From: CAG-411 sp963643465
GTDB lineage: Bacteria; Bacillota; Clostridia; Lachnospirales; Lachnospiraceae
Length of the DNA: 64,000 nt
Assembly (NCBI GenBank): GCA_963643465.1
Contig: CAVIJT010000003.1
Span: 1-64,000 of the forward strand
Reading direction: 5' to 3'
The position numbers were made by a program, and so were the translations under genes. Every line of letters starts with the position of its first letter. The stretch's first letter is position 1. This document shows positions 25,574 through 35,557 of the stretch, piece by piece. The notes beneath the pieces were generated by a model. That model was not told the origin of the DNA and made no database searches. It saw nothing but the letters and a program-made list of their open reading frames with translations.

Positions 25574-26857
25574 ATGTTAGACATCAATTTATTAAGAAAT
25601 GATTTTGAAGCAGTAGAGAAAGCATTATCTACAAGAAATGAGGAGTTTGATTTAAGTCAGTTTAAAGGACTTGACGAGAAGAGAAGAGCATTGCTTGGCG
25701 AAGTAGAAGCATTGAAGAGTGAGAAGAATAAGGCATCAAAGCAAGTGCCTATTATGAAAAAGGAAGGAAAAGATACTACTGCATTGTTTGAGGAAATGAA
25801 GCAGTTATCTGATAAAATCAAAGAGTTAGATGATCAGGTTCGTGCAGTAGATGCTGAGTTAGATGCGTGGATGCTTACGATTCCTAATATTCCTCATCCA
25901 TCTGTGCCAGCAGGTGCTAGTGATGAAGAAAATGTAGAGATTCGTAAGTTCGGTGAGCCTACAAAGTTTGATTTTGAGGCAAAGGCACATTGGGATATTG
26001 GTAAAGATTTAGATATTTTAGATCCAGAGATGGGTGCAAGGACAACTGGAGCTCGTTTTACATTCTATAAGGGATTAGGAGCAAAACTTGAGCGTGCTAT
26101 CGGAAACTTCTTTTTAGATGTACATGAAAAACAGGGATATGAAGAGGTATTTCCACCATTTATGGTAAGTAGAGAAAGTATGACTGGAACAGGTCAGCTT
26201 CCTAAATTTGAAGAAGACGCATATAAGGTTAGTGGAGATGGTAAGGAATATTTCTTAGTTCCAACTGCAGAAGTTCCTGTTACAAATATGTATCGTGAGC
26301 AGATTTTAGATGGAACACAGCTTCCTATTAAACATTGTGCATATACTGCATGTTTCCGTGCAGAAGCTGGTTCTGCTGGTCGTGATACTAGAGGACTTAT
26401 TCGTCAGCATCAATTTAACAAAGTAGAGTTGGTAGAATTCTCAAAACCAGAAGATTCTTATGCTGAGTTAGAGCGTTTGACTCATGATGCAGAAGAAGTA
26501 TTACAGATTTTAGGATTGCCATATCGTGTAGTTAAGATTTGTATGGGTGACTTAGGATTTACAGCAGCAATGAAATACGATATTGAAGTATGGATGCCTT
26601 CTTATGGAAGATATGTAGAGATTTCAAGCTGTTCTAATTTTGAATCATTCCAGGCACGCCGTGCAAATATTAAGTTTAAAGATAGCGCAAAGGATAAGGC
26701 ACAGTTTATTCATACATTAAATGGTTCTGGTGTAGCAATTGGTAGAACAACTGCCGCAATCTTGGAAAATTATCAGCAGGCAGATGGAAGTGTTGTAATT
26801 CCAGAAGCTCTTCGTAAATATATGAATGGTCGCGAAGTGATTACAGGAAGATTTTAA
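25574..26857 (+). CDS. serS: Seryl-tRNA synthetase
   Basis: Class II synthetase charging tRNA-Ser; 427 residues. The N-terminal antiparallel coiled coil (about 30-105) grips the long variable arm. Motif 2 is the CFRAEAGSAGRDTRGLIRQHQFNKVE region, and motif 3 is GSGVAIGRTTAAILENYQ near the C-terminus. AGAAAGGTGAG precedes the ATG. It is controlled by the T-box upstream. Confidence 0.98.
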   Translation: MLDINLLRNDFEAVEKALSTRNEEFDLSQFKGLDEKRRALLGEVEALKSEKNKASKQVPIMKKEGKDTTALFEEMKQLSDKIKELDDQVRAVDAELDAWMLTIPNIPHPSVPAGASDEENVEIRKFGEPTKFDFEAKAHWDIGKDLDILDPEMGARTTGARFTFYKGLGAKLERAIGNFFLDVHEKQGYEEVFPPFMVSRESMTGTGQLPKFEEDAYKVSGDGKEYFLVPTAEVPVTNMYREQILDGTQLPIKHCAYTACFRAEAGSAGRDTRGLIRQHQFNKVELVEFSKPEDSYAELERLTHDAEEVLQILGLPYRVVKICMGDLGFTAAMKYDIEVWMPSYGRYVEISSCSNFESFQARRANIKFKDSAKDKAQFIHTLNGSGVAIGRTTAAILENYQQADGSVVIPEALRKYMNGREVITGRF

Positions 26858-26886
26858 GAATGACAAATACGCTATTTGCGTAGGGT

Positions 26887-26934
26887 AAAAATAGGCTCTA
26901 TACTACGATTTATTATGTAGATAGAGCCTATTTT
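26887..26934. terminator. Bidirectional terminator between serS and the Big_2 gene
   Basis: AAAATAGGCTCTAT pairs with ATAGAGCCTATTTT, with TAC/GTA pairs inside. It works for serS (+) and the convergent gene at 26945 (-). Its core GGCTCTATACTA is shared with the hairpin at 29024. Confidence 0.88.
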
Positions 26935-26944
26935 GAAAATATTT

Positions 26945-28933
26945 CTAGTTATTAATAATAGAACCGCCCCACTCCACCACAGTGAATCCGGTACGTTCAA
27001 AAGATTCAAAGCTCTGTGGTTCAATTTCTACTGGGTTTGATAATGGCTTGTATGCCATATATACACGAAGCATACTGTCCGGAGCAGGATTGATATGAAG
27101 AGGAGCAATTGCCTCGTAATTGCTGGTTTGGAAAGAAATTAGGTTGTAGGCATTATTTTGCATGAGTGGAGCCCAGTATACGATAAATTCATTGTATTCT
27201 TTTGAAGTAAGCCCCATTTTAGGAAGAATGGTTTGTAAGAATTTTGTGGTATCTTCCCCTTTTACACAGAATCCTTTAGAAAAGTCTGGGGTAAAGTTAT
27301 TGGCATCCCCTTCCCAGAAAAGATAGGAATATTCTAATCCATCGGCTTTGCTTGTAAGAGTACCATCGGTATCTGCGGTTACTTCCCAGTGTCCGTCTTC
27401 TGTATATGGATAAGTGTAAGTGAGTTTGCCATCAAAATCCAAATCTACAGTTACATCTGTTTTTTTCTCTGGATAGAGATAAATAATTGGTTTATAGCAA
27501 GGCATAGGATATTGTTGACTATATTTTGCTGCCTGATAAGAAATCCGAACGGCTCTTCTAAGTGTAGTATCAGGAATTGTTTCATAGTAAATAGTTAATT
27601 TGGTATTTTTAGTTGGAATCTGAGCAGTTGCTATAGTTTCGTACTGAATACTTCCATCTGCTTGCGTTATTTCAAGTAAAGTGCTATCAGTAACAAGATA
27701 AGAACCTTGATTGGTGTTCCAAATTGTTTCATTTGTTTGGGTACTAAAGTAGCTTCTATATGAGAAAGCTGCCTCTTCTTTTTGTAAACCGTCCACGGAA
27801 TCTCCTAGTACAGTAATGGTTGTTGCATATCCTGCATAAGAAGCTGTAGATGTTGAGATATCTGGATTTTTTAGGTTTAAATCGCATGCACATATGCGGA
27901 TCACATCCTCATTTTTTAACTGTTCCCAAGTAATTTCCTGACCTTTTTTATAAATTTTAGTAGTTGAATCAAAATAAAATGTAGTATCTTTTTGATTAGT
28001 AAGTTCTAAAGTATGTTCATCTGCAATGTTAGAAATCTTATCTTCTATAATGGTATTTGCAATGGAATTTGTAACTACAATTTTTTCGCATTCGCATAAG
28101 GAAGATGGAAAAGTTTCGGCAGTAAGTCCGTTGTAAGTAATTTCGATGGTGTCACCAGGTAATAATTCTTCTTTGATAATATCATAGAGTGTTCCGTCTA
28201 AGTTGTTTTTATAATAGGTAATACAGGAAGTAAGATTCAGTGTAGTAGTATCATTGGTAATATATATGGTTCCGTTTTCAATTTTGCTGATAGCAGCAGA
28301 AGTGGTTACTGTTGTCTGTGGCGTAGTAGTGGGTTCTAAAGATGGTGTAGAAGTGTCATCAGTAGAAGGAGTGATATCTGCTACAATACACTGGATGTTA
28401 GCTGTTTTTCCATTGTAAGTTTTTGCTGTAATTGTTGTTTCGCCAGTAGCTTTTGCAGTAACCATTCCGTTAGCAGAAACGCTGGCTACGGAAGGTTTTT
28501 CTGAAGTATATGTAATTTTATTGCTGTAACCAGAAGAAAAGGTTACAGTTAATTTCTTTGTTTCTTTAGGAAGTAAAGTAAGTTCCTGTTGAGAGAAAGA
28601 AATTTTTTTAGGAGCAGCTTTGACTGTTACTTTGCATTTTCTTGTTTTTTTATTTGATTTTGCAATAATAGTAGCTTTTCCTATCTTTTTGCCTTTAATC
28701 TTGCCTGACTTTGTTACGGATACAATGTTCTTATTGGAAGAGCGAAAAGATATTTTTGAGGAGCTTTTAGAAGCTAATTGAAAAGTTTCACCTTTTCCTA
28801 TGGTTACTTTGTTAGTTAGAGAAAATGAGGTTGCAGCTTGGGTAAGTTCCATTTTGGGAAATCCAGACATTATAAGAGCGGATGCCAAAGCAATAGAACT
28901 AATTCGTTTGAAAAATTTTTTTGTTTTTTTCAT
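26945..28933 (-). CDS. Secreted Big_2 domain protein, paralog 2
   Basis: The 662-residue exported protein starts with a signal peptide ending near AQAAT-like TQAAT (about 34). Two Big_2 (bacterial Ig-like) repeats follow, each with the SVTKSGKIKGKKIGKATI or SVSANGMVTAKATGETTI core. Then come a short Thr/Pro linker (about 188-215), a beta-rich middle region (about 216-485) and a conserved C-terminal region of about 175 residues starting KPIIYLYP and ending GFTVVEWGG. I know the KPIIYLYP region only as an uncharacterised recurring domain. No LPxTG or membrane anchor is seen. It is a tandem paralog of the gene at 29074. Confidence 0.85.
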   Translation of the reverse strand: MKKTKKFFKRISSIALASALIMSGFPKMELTQAATSFSLTNKVTIGKGETFQLASKSSSKISFRSSNKNIVSVTKSGKIKGKKIGKATIIAKSNKKTRKCKVTVKAAPKKISFSQQELTLLPKETKKLTVTFSSGYSNKITYTSEKPSVASVSANGMVTAKATGETTITAKTYNGKTANIQCIVADITPSTDDTSTPSLEPTTTPQTTVTTSAAISKIENGTIYITNDTTTLNLTSCITYYKNNLDGTLYDIIKEELLPGDTIEITYNGLTAETFPSSLCECEKIVVTNSIANTIIEDKISNIADEHTLELTNQKDTTFYFDSTTKIYKKGQEITWEQLKNEDVIRICACDLNLKNPDISTSTASYAGYATTITVLGDSVDGLQKEEAAFSYRSYFSTQTNETIWNTNQGSYLVTDSTLLEITQADGSIQYETIATAQIPTKNTKLTIYYETIPDTTLRRAVRISYQAAKYSQQYPMPCYKPIIYLYPEKKTDVTVDLDFDGKLTYTYPYTEDGHWEVTADTDGTLTSKADGLEYSYLFWEGDANNFTPDFSKGFCVKGEDTTKFLQTILPKMGLTSKEYNEFIVYWAPLMQNNAYNLISFQTSNYEAIAPLHINPAPDSMLRVYMAYKPLSNPVEIEPQSFESFERTGFTVVEWGGSIINN

Positions 28934-29023
28934 AGTTTATACTCCTTTTCCGTGTAATTCTTGTATTTGAAAAGTACAAATCAAAAATTGAAAGATAATT
29001 TGTATTTTTTATCGGTATTATTA

Positions 29024-29066
29024 ATAAGGCTCTATACTATGGTTTGTTATGTAGTATAGAGCCTTA
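29024..29066 (-). terminator. Terminator between the two Big_2 paralogs
   Basis: AAGGCTCTATACTA pairs perfectly with TAGTATAGAGCCTT over 14 bp. The sequence is nearly a copy of the hairpin at 26887, showing that gene and terminator were duplicated together. Confidence 0.8.
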
Positions 29067-29073
29067 TGTGTTT

Positions 29074-31383
29074 CTAATTATTTACGAGGCAACCACCCCA
29101 TTCTACAACGGTGAATCCCGTACGCTCAAAGGATTCAAAAGTCTGTGGTTCGATTTCTACTGGATTGGTTAATGGCTTGTATGCCATGTATACACGAAGC
29201 ATACTGTCTGGAGCAGGATTAATATGGAGAGGAGCATTTGCCTCATAGTTGTCTGTCTGGAAAGAAATTAAATTGTATTCGTTTTCTTGCATGAGAGGAG
29301 CCCAGTATACAATAAATTCGTTGTATTCTTTTGGAGTAAGCCCCATTTTAGGGAGAATGGTTTGCAAGAATTTTGTGGTATCTTCCCCTTTTACGCAGAA
29401 TCCTTTGGAAAAGTCTGCGGTAAAGCTATTAGTAACGCCTTCCCAGAAAAGATAGGAATATTCTAATCCATCGGCTTTGTTTGTAAGAGTACCATCCGTG
29501 TCTGCGGTTACTTCCCAGTGTCCATCTTCTGTATATGGATAAGTGTAAGTCAACTTACCATCAAAATCCAAATCTACAGTTACATCTGTTTTTTCTTCCG
29601 GATATAAATAGATAATTGGTTTTTTGGCAACGATAGGTTCATCTGGATCATAATATTCTTCTTCGTAGGAAACTCGGATTATCTTTTTGGTAGTGTTGGA
29701 TGCTACGGTGTCTTCCGATAAGGTTTCGTAGTAAATAGTCAATTTTGCACTTAGAGGTGGAACCTGGTTAAGTGCTGTTAAATAATGATATATAATACTT
29801 CCGTCTGGTTGTGTGATTTCAAGTAAAGTATCAGTGGTAACAAGATAAGAACCATTGCTGGTGCGCCAAATAACACTTTCTAGTTTAGGCTCTGCATAGT
29901 CTCGATAGAAGAAGTATGCTGTTTCCTCCTGTAAACCTTCGACTGAATCACCTAATACAACAATGGTTCTTGCATAACCCACATAAGAGTCCATAGAAGT
30001 TATGATAGCATCTTCGCTCTTTATAGTTGGGTCGTATGCGCATACACGAACAACATCATTATTTTTTAATTGTTCAAGAGTAATTTCCTGTCCGTTTTTA
30101 TAGATTTTGGTATCGTTATCAAAATAAAATTTTGAATCTTTGTGATTCACTACTTCCAAGGTGTGGGCATTTATGATACCTGAAACTTTATCTTCTAGGA
30201 TAGCATTTGCAACGGATTTTTTTACTATAATTTGATCACAACCAGCTAAAGTAGATACGGGATAAGTATTGGATATAAGTCCACTGGAGGTAATCTCAAT
30301 AGTGTCACCAGGTAACAATTCCTCTTTGGTAATGTCATATAAAGTTCCGTCCAAGGAAGTTTTATAATAAGTAATACAAGAAGTAAGTTCTAAATTAATT
30401 CTATTGTTGTTGATGTAAATCGTGCCATCTTCGATTTTGCTGATAACAGCAGAACAGGTTACTGTTGTCTCTGCTGTAGCAGTTGGTGTCACAGAAGGTG
30501 TAGCAGAAGCTGCTACTATTGCACTTGCTGTAGCTGTTACAGTAGCAGTAGGCACAATGGTTGGAGTTGGAACTGTTGTAGGATTCTCCGTAAATGGAAT
30601 CTTACTAGCTTCCGGTGTAGTTGTAGCTTCCAGCGGTTTTGCCGTAGCTGCCGGAGTGTCTGTAAATGTGGGTTTTTCTGTATTTACTGCCTGCGTAGGT
30701 TCTAAAGAAGAAACTGGAGTATTGCTTGGTGCATTTGTTACTGTTCCTGCTGTCTGCAATGGAGTATTGGTAATGGCAGGTGAAGTTGCAGGAATAGTGG
30801 TTACGGTTGAGTTTGTAGATGCAGGTGTGCTATTGTCAGCTACAATACAGTGAATGGTAGCTGTTTTTCCATTAAAAGTTTTTGCTGTAATGGTAGTTTC
30901 TCCTGTAGTTTTTGCTGTAACAAATCCATTTGCGGAAACACTTGCTATAGCACTATTTTCTGTTTTGTATGTAATTTTGTTGCTGTAACCAGAAGAAAAG
31001 GTTACGGCAAGTTTCTTTGTTTCTTTAGGAAGTAAAGTGATTTCCTGTTGAGAGAAAGAAATTTTTTTAGGAGCAGCTTTGACTGTTACTTTGCATCTTC
31101 TTATTTTTTTATTTGATTTTGCAATAATAGTAGCTTTTCCAATCTTTTTTCCTTTGATTTTTCCTGATTTTGTTACGGATACGATTTTCTTATTGGAAGA
31201 GCGAAAAGATATTTTTGAGGAACTTTTGGCATTTAATTGAAACGTTTCACCTTTTCCTATGGTTACTTTGTTTGTTAGTGAAAATGTAGTTGCTGCCTGA
31301 GCAAGTTCCATTTTGGGAAATCCAGATACCATAAGGGTGGATGCTAAAGCAATGGCTCCAATTCGTTTGAAATTTTTTCTCAT
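29074..31383 (-). CDS. Secreted Big_2 domain protein, paralog 1
   Basis: The 769-residue protein has the same architecture as the 26945 protein: signal peptide ending near AQAAT (32), two Big_2 repeats to about residue 185, middle region and KPIIYLYP C-terminal domain. The main difference is the linker, here about 125 residues of Thr/Ala/Pro-rich low complexity (187-315) against about 28 in the paralog. N- and C-terminal domains are almost identical between the two; the middle is clearly diverged. The long linker suggests the C-terminal domain is held away from the cell surface, but no anchor is visible. Confidence 0.85.
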   Translation of the reverse strand: MRKNFKRIGAIALASTLMVSGFPKMELAQAATTFSLTNKVTIGKGETFQLNAKSSSKISFRSSNKKIVSVTKSGKIKGKKIGKATIIAKSNKKIRRCKVTVKAAPKKISFSQQEITLLPKETKKLAVTFSSGYSNKITYKTENSAIASVSANGFVTAKTTGETTITAKTFNGKTATIHCIVADNSTPASTNSTVTTIPATSPAITNTPLQTAGTVTNAPSNTPVSSLEPTQAVNTEKPTFTDTPAATAKPLEATTTPEASKIPFTENPTTVPTPTIVPTATVTATASAIVAASATPSVTPTATAETTVTCSAVISKIEDGTIYINNNRINLELTSCITYYKTSLDGTLYDITKEELLPGDTIEITSSGLISNTYPVSTLAGCDQIIVKKSVANAILEDKVSGIINAHTLEVVNHKDSKFYFDNDTKIYKNGQEITLEQLKNNDVVRVCAYDPTIKSEDAIITSMDSYVGYARTIVVLGDSVEGLQEETAYFFYRDYAEPKLESVIWRTSNGSYLVTTDTLLEITQPDGSIIYHYLTALNQVPPLSAKLTIYYETLSEDTVASNTTKKIIRVSYEEEYYDPDEPIVAKKPIIYLYPEEKTDVTVDLDFDGKLTYTYPYTEDGHWEVTADTDGTLTNKADGLEYSYLFWEGVTNSFTADFSKGFCVKGEDTTKFLQTILPKMGLTPKEYNEFIVYWAPLMQENEYNLISFQTDNYEANAPLHINPAPDSMLRVYMAYKPLTNPVEIEPQTFESFERTGFTVVEWGGCLVNN

Positions 31384-31812
31384 AATTATACTCCTTTACA
31401 AATGTTTGTTAATGGGAACGTTTTCTTATTATAAATATATGTAATTTTTATGTACTTTTTATGTATTTTCTGTGTAATTGTATATTAAAAATAATGGAAT
31501 AGAAAAGCAACTATTTTAGAATACAATATGCTAAAGGTTCAGAAAAAATATAGAAAAATTGTACAATATCACAAAACGAAAAGAAACAAAATACACAACA
31601 GAATTAGTGGAGAGAACTATAATAATAAAAAAATATACAAAACTATAGAAAAAACTCTCTCAAACGAGAAAAAATTATAGATTAATCCGAAAATTTCAAG
31701 TATAATAAAAATATATAGTGGTAGAAATTGGTTACTATGTAAATTAGTAACACCGTTCGCTGTAAAGTGATTGGGAACATGAGATTTGTTTGACGCAGAA
31801 TGGAGGTTAAAT
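31384..31812. promoter_or_regulatory. Divergent control region between Big_2 paralog 1 and the amylase
   Basis: This 429-bp, very A+T-rich gap holds a minus-strand TATAAT (31428-31433), next to TGGGAACGTTTTCT (31413-31426). Reversed, that sequence matches the CcpA cre consensus TGWAARCGYTWNCW at 12 of 14 positions. On the plus strand TATAAT is at 31701-31706, about 110 bp before the amylase start, without a clear -35. A carbon-catabolite site in front of a starch gene block is plausible; this is inference. Confidence 0.45.
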
Positions 31813-34800
31813 ATGAAAAAAAGAAAAATGAAACGCTGGTTGGCACTTACGGTGGCTGCTTCTCTCTGTGTAGTGGGAAATCCACAGCAGATGACTTTGG
31901 CAGAGCAAGTGAATGACAGCGTAGATTCGGTGGAAAGCACCGAAGAAGGTAATGTATTTAAAGTAGAACTAGATGAGAGTGGTACAATTGTATCAGATAA
32001 TTCATCTGATTTGGAGCATCAGAATTTTACATGGGATAATGCTACTGTATATTTTGTATTAACAGACCGTTTTAACAACGCAGATAAGTCTAATGATCAT
32101 TCTTATGGAAGAGGATTACAGGCAGATGGTAAGACGGCAGTAGCAGGACTTGATACTTACAGCAATCCGGGAACATTCCATGGTGGAGATTTAAAAGGAT
32201 TGACAGAAAAAGTAGAAGAGGGATATTTTAATGATCTTGGTGTAAATGCTATTTGGATTACAGCTCCTTATGAGCAGATTCATGGTTATACTTCCGGAAA
32301 TGTAAAGAGTAATAATGCTAGTACATATCCAGATCCAGATGGACAAGGTTTCCCATATTATTCTTATCATGGATATTGGACTTTAGATTATACCAATATT
32401 GATGAGAATATGGGAGATGAGCAGGACTTTGAGACATTTGTGGATTCTTGTCATGAACACGGTATTCGTGTGGTAATGGACGTGGTTATGAACCATGTTG
32501 GATATACAACCATGCAAGATGCGGTAGATTATGGTTTTGACGCAGCATTGAAAGGTGATTGGTCATCTTACTATTATGGAAATGCAACCTATTTGATGGG
32601 TGGAGATCCAGAGAGTACAAATTATTGGGACAAGACTTCTTCTGCATGGTCAAAATGGTGGGGAGCTGGATTTGTACGTGCAGATTATCCAGGATATACA
32701 GCTGCTGGTGGTGATGATACCCATATGAGTTTGTGTGGATTGCCAGACGTTGTGACAGAGTCTACAGCAGCAGAGGTTAGTACACCACCATTGCTTGTAA
32801 CGAAATGGAAACAAGAGGGAAGATACGAACAGGAACAGAGCGAATTAGATGATTTCTTCTCTAGCAATGGTTATAAAAAACAGCCACGTTACTATATTAT
32901 CAAGTGGTTGTCTGATTATGTGCGTGAGTATGGTGTGGATGGTTTCCGATGCGATACCGCAAAACACGTAGATTTGGACGCATGGAAAGATTTAAAGACT
33001 GAGTGTGTAGAAGCATTAAAAGAGTGGAGAACCAATAATCCTGATAAGCCTGGTGCAGATTGGACAGATGATTTTTGGATGACTGGTGAGTGTTGGGGTC
33101 ATGGAATGAGCAAGAGTCCATACCATACATCTGGTGGCTTTGATTCTATGATTAACTTTGGTTTCCCTAAGAATGGTACTCCTTCTAATATGGAGGGAAC
33201 TTATAGTGCATATGCTGCTATCAATGATGATCCTGAATGGAATACATTAAGTTATATCAATTCCCATGATGATAATGATAGTGCAAAAGTAACTTGGGAT
33301 ATTAGCACTCAGCAGATGAAAGATAATGGAACTTGTCTTCTTTTATCTCCAGGTGGCGCTCAAATTTTCTATGGTAACGAGATTAATCGTGGTTTGGAAT
33401 GGAATGATTTCTTTACAGGATCAGATTATTTGGATCAAAGATTCCGTAGTGATATGGACTGGACAAACTATGACAAAGATTGTCTTGCACATTGGCAGAA
33501 AGTGGGACAGTTCCGTAACAAGCATTTGTCTGTAGGTGGTGGACAGCATGAAATGCTGTCGGAAAGTCCATATACATTTAGTCGTACCTACCACTTAGAA
33601 GAAGATGATGAAGATAAGGTAGTATGTAGTCTTCCTGGAAAAGCAGGAACTTATGACATTTCTGTTGGAGATATTTTCGAAGATGGAGAGACAATTACAG
33701 ATTACTATTCTGGTGAAAAATATCAGGTTAGTGGCGGTTCTGTATCTGTTACTTGTGATGCAAACGGCGTTATCTTGTTAGAAGGTTCTGGAATTGTAAA
33801 AGCTAGTGTAAGTATTAAGAGTACTGTTAAGACTGAAAAGTATAGCGCAGAAACATTTGATGTTACTTTAAAAGCAAACAAAGCAGATGATACTTATTAT
33901 AGTATTGATGGCGGAGAGAAAGTAGCTTATAACACAGGAGATGTTATTACTTTAGGAAAAGGAACTGCTTATGGTGAAAAGACAACAGTTACTGTTACCG
34001 GAGTATCACAGGATGATGGAAGTGAATTGCAAAAGACAGTAACCTATCAGAGAATTGACGAGCCTGAAGTAAGAGATTCGGAACTTTGTGTTAAGACAAA
34101 GAAATCAGATTTTTCTACAGCACCAAATATTTGGTTATATAGTAATGATGCGGCTGAAACTTGTTTGGTAAGTACCAAATGGCCGGGAGATACAATGGAA
34201 GAGGACCCAGATGATCCAGAATATTGGACATACACTGTATCTGGATATGAAGAAGAAGCAAGAGTTATTTTGATTTCTGGAAGTTGGAGAAGTAAAGGCG
34301 AAGAGGTACCAGGTGATGTGGTACAGGGAGCTGTATGCTATTCTAAGTCAACAGGAGAGTTTGAAGAACTTCCATCTGGAGAACCTGGAAAAGTAACAAT
34401 TAACTATGTAGATCAAGATGGCAATGAATTAAAGAGTATTTACCGAGTAGGTGTTGTTGGAAAGAAATATACTACTTATCCGGCAATTATTGAAGGATAT
34501 ACCTTGGTAGAAGAGCCAGATAATGCAACTGGTGTATTTGAGAAGAGTAGTGAAGTTACATATGTTTATGCACAGGGTGGAGATGTTGTAAAAACTCCAA
34601 CACCAAAAGTAACGGATACACCAAGTCCAGAGGATGATAATAAGGAAACCGAAGCGCCATCCTCAGAGCAACCAAAAGAGACAGACAAGGTAGAAGAGAC
34701 AAAAGAGCCAACAAATAGCAAAACACCATCTACCGGAACACCAAAGCCTTCTTCATCTGTTGCAACTAGCACGCCAAATCCAACAAGTAGTGTACAACCT

Positions 34801-35430
34801 AGTAATACACCATCGGCAACGGCAAGTACCATTTCAAATGGAGGAATTGTTAATAGTGGAAGTTCTAATGGAACCAATGCAGAAGAATTAGCAGTTACAA
34901 TAACTACAAATAAGGCATCTGCACAAATGGTGAAGACACCAATTACGATTAGCGCACAGGCAACAGGCGGAAGTGGCAATTATAACTACTTAATTTATGT
35001 AACGAATACAAGTACAAAGAAAGTAACACAGTTACAGAATTTTTACAGCAGTAATCAAAAAGTAGTTTGGAAACCAACTACTGCAGGAACTTATAAGATT
35101 ACAGTAACAGCAAAAGATATTACAAATGACAAAACCGCAAGCCAAAATGTAATTTTCAAGATTACAAAAACGAAATTTACATATAATAGTTTTACAGTAA
35201 AAGCCAGTGGAAAGAAGATTAAGATGAGTGCAAATGTGACTCCTGGAAGTGGAAGTATTAAATACAAATACGTTATTCGACAGGGAAATAAAACTGTGAA
35301 GAATTATGGATATTCCAGCAAGGGAACACGAAGCTACAAAGTAAAGAAATCAGGTGTTTACAAAGTAACTATGTATGCAAAAGATAAAATTGCTACGGTT
35401 TATGTAACGAAAAAAATAAAAGTGAAATAA
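31813..35430 (+). CDS. Secreted multidomain alpha-amylase (GH13, MalS-like)
   Basis: The 1,205-residue exported glycosidase likely cuts alpha-1,4-glucans such as starch. The signal peptide spans about 1-33. The GH13 barrel (about 70-600) has YFVLTDRF, GTFHGGDLKGLT and VVMNHVG; the catalytic residues are D381 (GFRCDTAKHV), E426 (TGECWGHG) and D486 (INSHD). These motifs resemble E. coli MalS (subfamily 19). Downstream are a chitobiase-like module (about 658-755), a CBM26-type starch-binding module (about 756-857), a MucBP-like module (about 858-927), a Thr/Pro/Ser linker and two beta-sandwich repeats (about 1026-1205). No sortase motif is seen. The start at 31813 follows TGGAGG. Confidence 0.9.
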   Translation: MKKRKMKRWLALTVAASLCVVGNPQQMTLAEQVNDSVDSVESTEEGNVFKVELDESGTIVSDNSSDLEHQNFTWDNATVYFVLTDRFNNADKSNDHSYGRGLQADGKTAVAGLDTYSNPGTFHGGDLKGLTEKVEEGYFNDLGVNAIWITAPYEQIHGYTSGNVKSNNASTYPDPDGQGFPYYSYHGYWTLDYTNIDENMGDEQDFETFVDSCHEHGIRVVMDVVMNHVGYTTMQDAVDYGFDAALKGDWSSYYYGNATYLMGGDPESTNYWDKTSSAWSKWWGAGFVRADYPGYTAAGGDDTHMSLCGLPDVVTESTAAEVSTPPLLVTKWKQEGRYEQEQSELDDFFSSNGYKKQPRYYIIKWLSDYVREYGVDGFRCDTAKHVDLDAWKDLKTECVEALKEWRTNNPDKPGADWTDDFWMTGECWGHGMSKSPYHTSGGFDSMINFGFPKNGTPSNMEGTYSAYAAINDDPEWNTLSYINSHDDNDSAKVTWDISTQQMKDNGTCLLLSPGGAQIFYGNEINRGLEWNDFFTGSDYLDQRFRSDMDWTNYDKDCLAHWQKVGQFRNKHLSVGGGQHEMLSESPYTFSRTYHLEEDDEDKVVCSLPGKAGTYDISVGDIFEDGETITDYYSGEKYQVSGGSVSVTCDANGVILLEGSGIVKASVSIKSTVKTEKYSAETFDVTLKANKADDTYYSIDGGEKVAYNTGDVITLGKGTAYGEKTTVTVTGVSQDDGSELQKTVTYQRIDEPEVRDSELCVKTKKSDFSTAPNIWLYSNDAAETCLVSTKWPGDTMEEDPDDPEYWTYTVSGYEEEARVILISGSWRSKGEEVPGDVVQGAVCYSKSTGEFEELPSGEPGKVTINYVDQDGNELKSIYRVGVVGKKYTTYPAIIEGYTLVEEPDNATGVFEKSSEVTYVYAQGGDVVKTPTPKVTDTPSPEDDNKETEAPSSEQPKETDKVEETKEPTNSKTPSTGTPKPSSSVATSTPNPTSSVQPSNTPSATASTISNGGIVNSGSSNGTNAEELAVTITTNKASAQMVKTPITISAQATGGSGNYNYLIYVTNTSTKKVTQLQNFYSSNQKVVWKPTTAGTYKITVTAKDITNDKTASQNVIFKITKTKFTYNSFTVKASGKKIKMSANVTPGSGSIKYKYVIRQGNKTVKNYGYSSKGTRSYKVKKSGVYKVTMYAKDKIATVYVTKKIKVK

Positions 35431-35557
35431 GAAGGAGCAAAGGAGGTGTTGCACATGGATGTAACATCTCCTTACATGTTTCTCAGGATTAGTTGAAGAT
35501 AGATGTTAAGTATGTTATGATAAGACAAGGTTTTATGGAATAAGGCAGGTGAGAAGT

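Noticed and set aside
30422..30853. A 143-residue ORF opposite the Thr/Pro linker of Big_2 paralog 1
   Set aside because: It is the complement of a low-complexity Thr/Ala/Pro coding repeat, which leaves a Val/Gly/Ala-rich frame open by composition.
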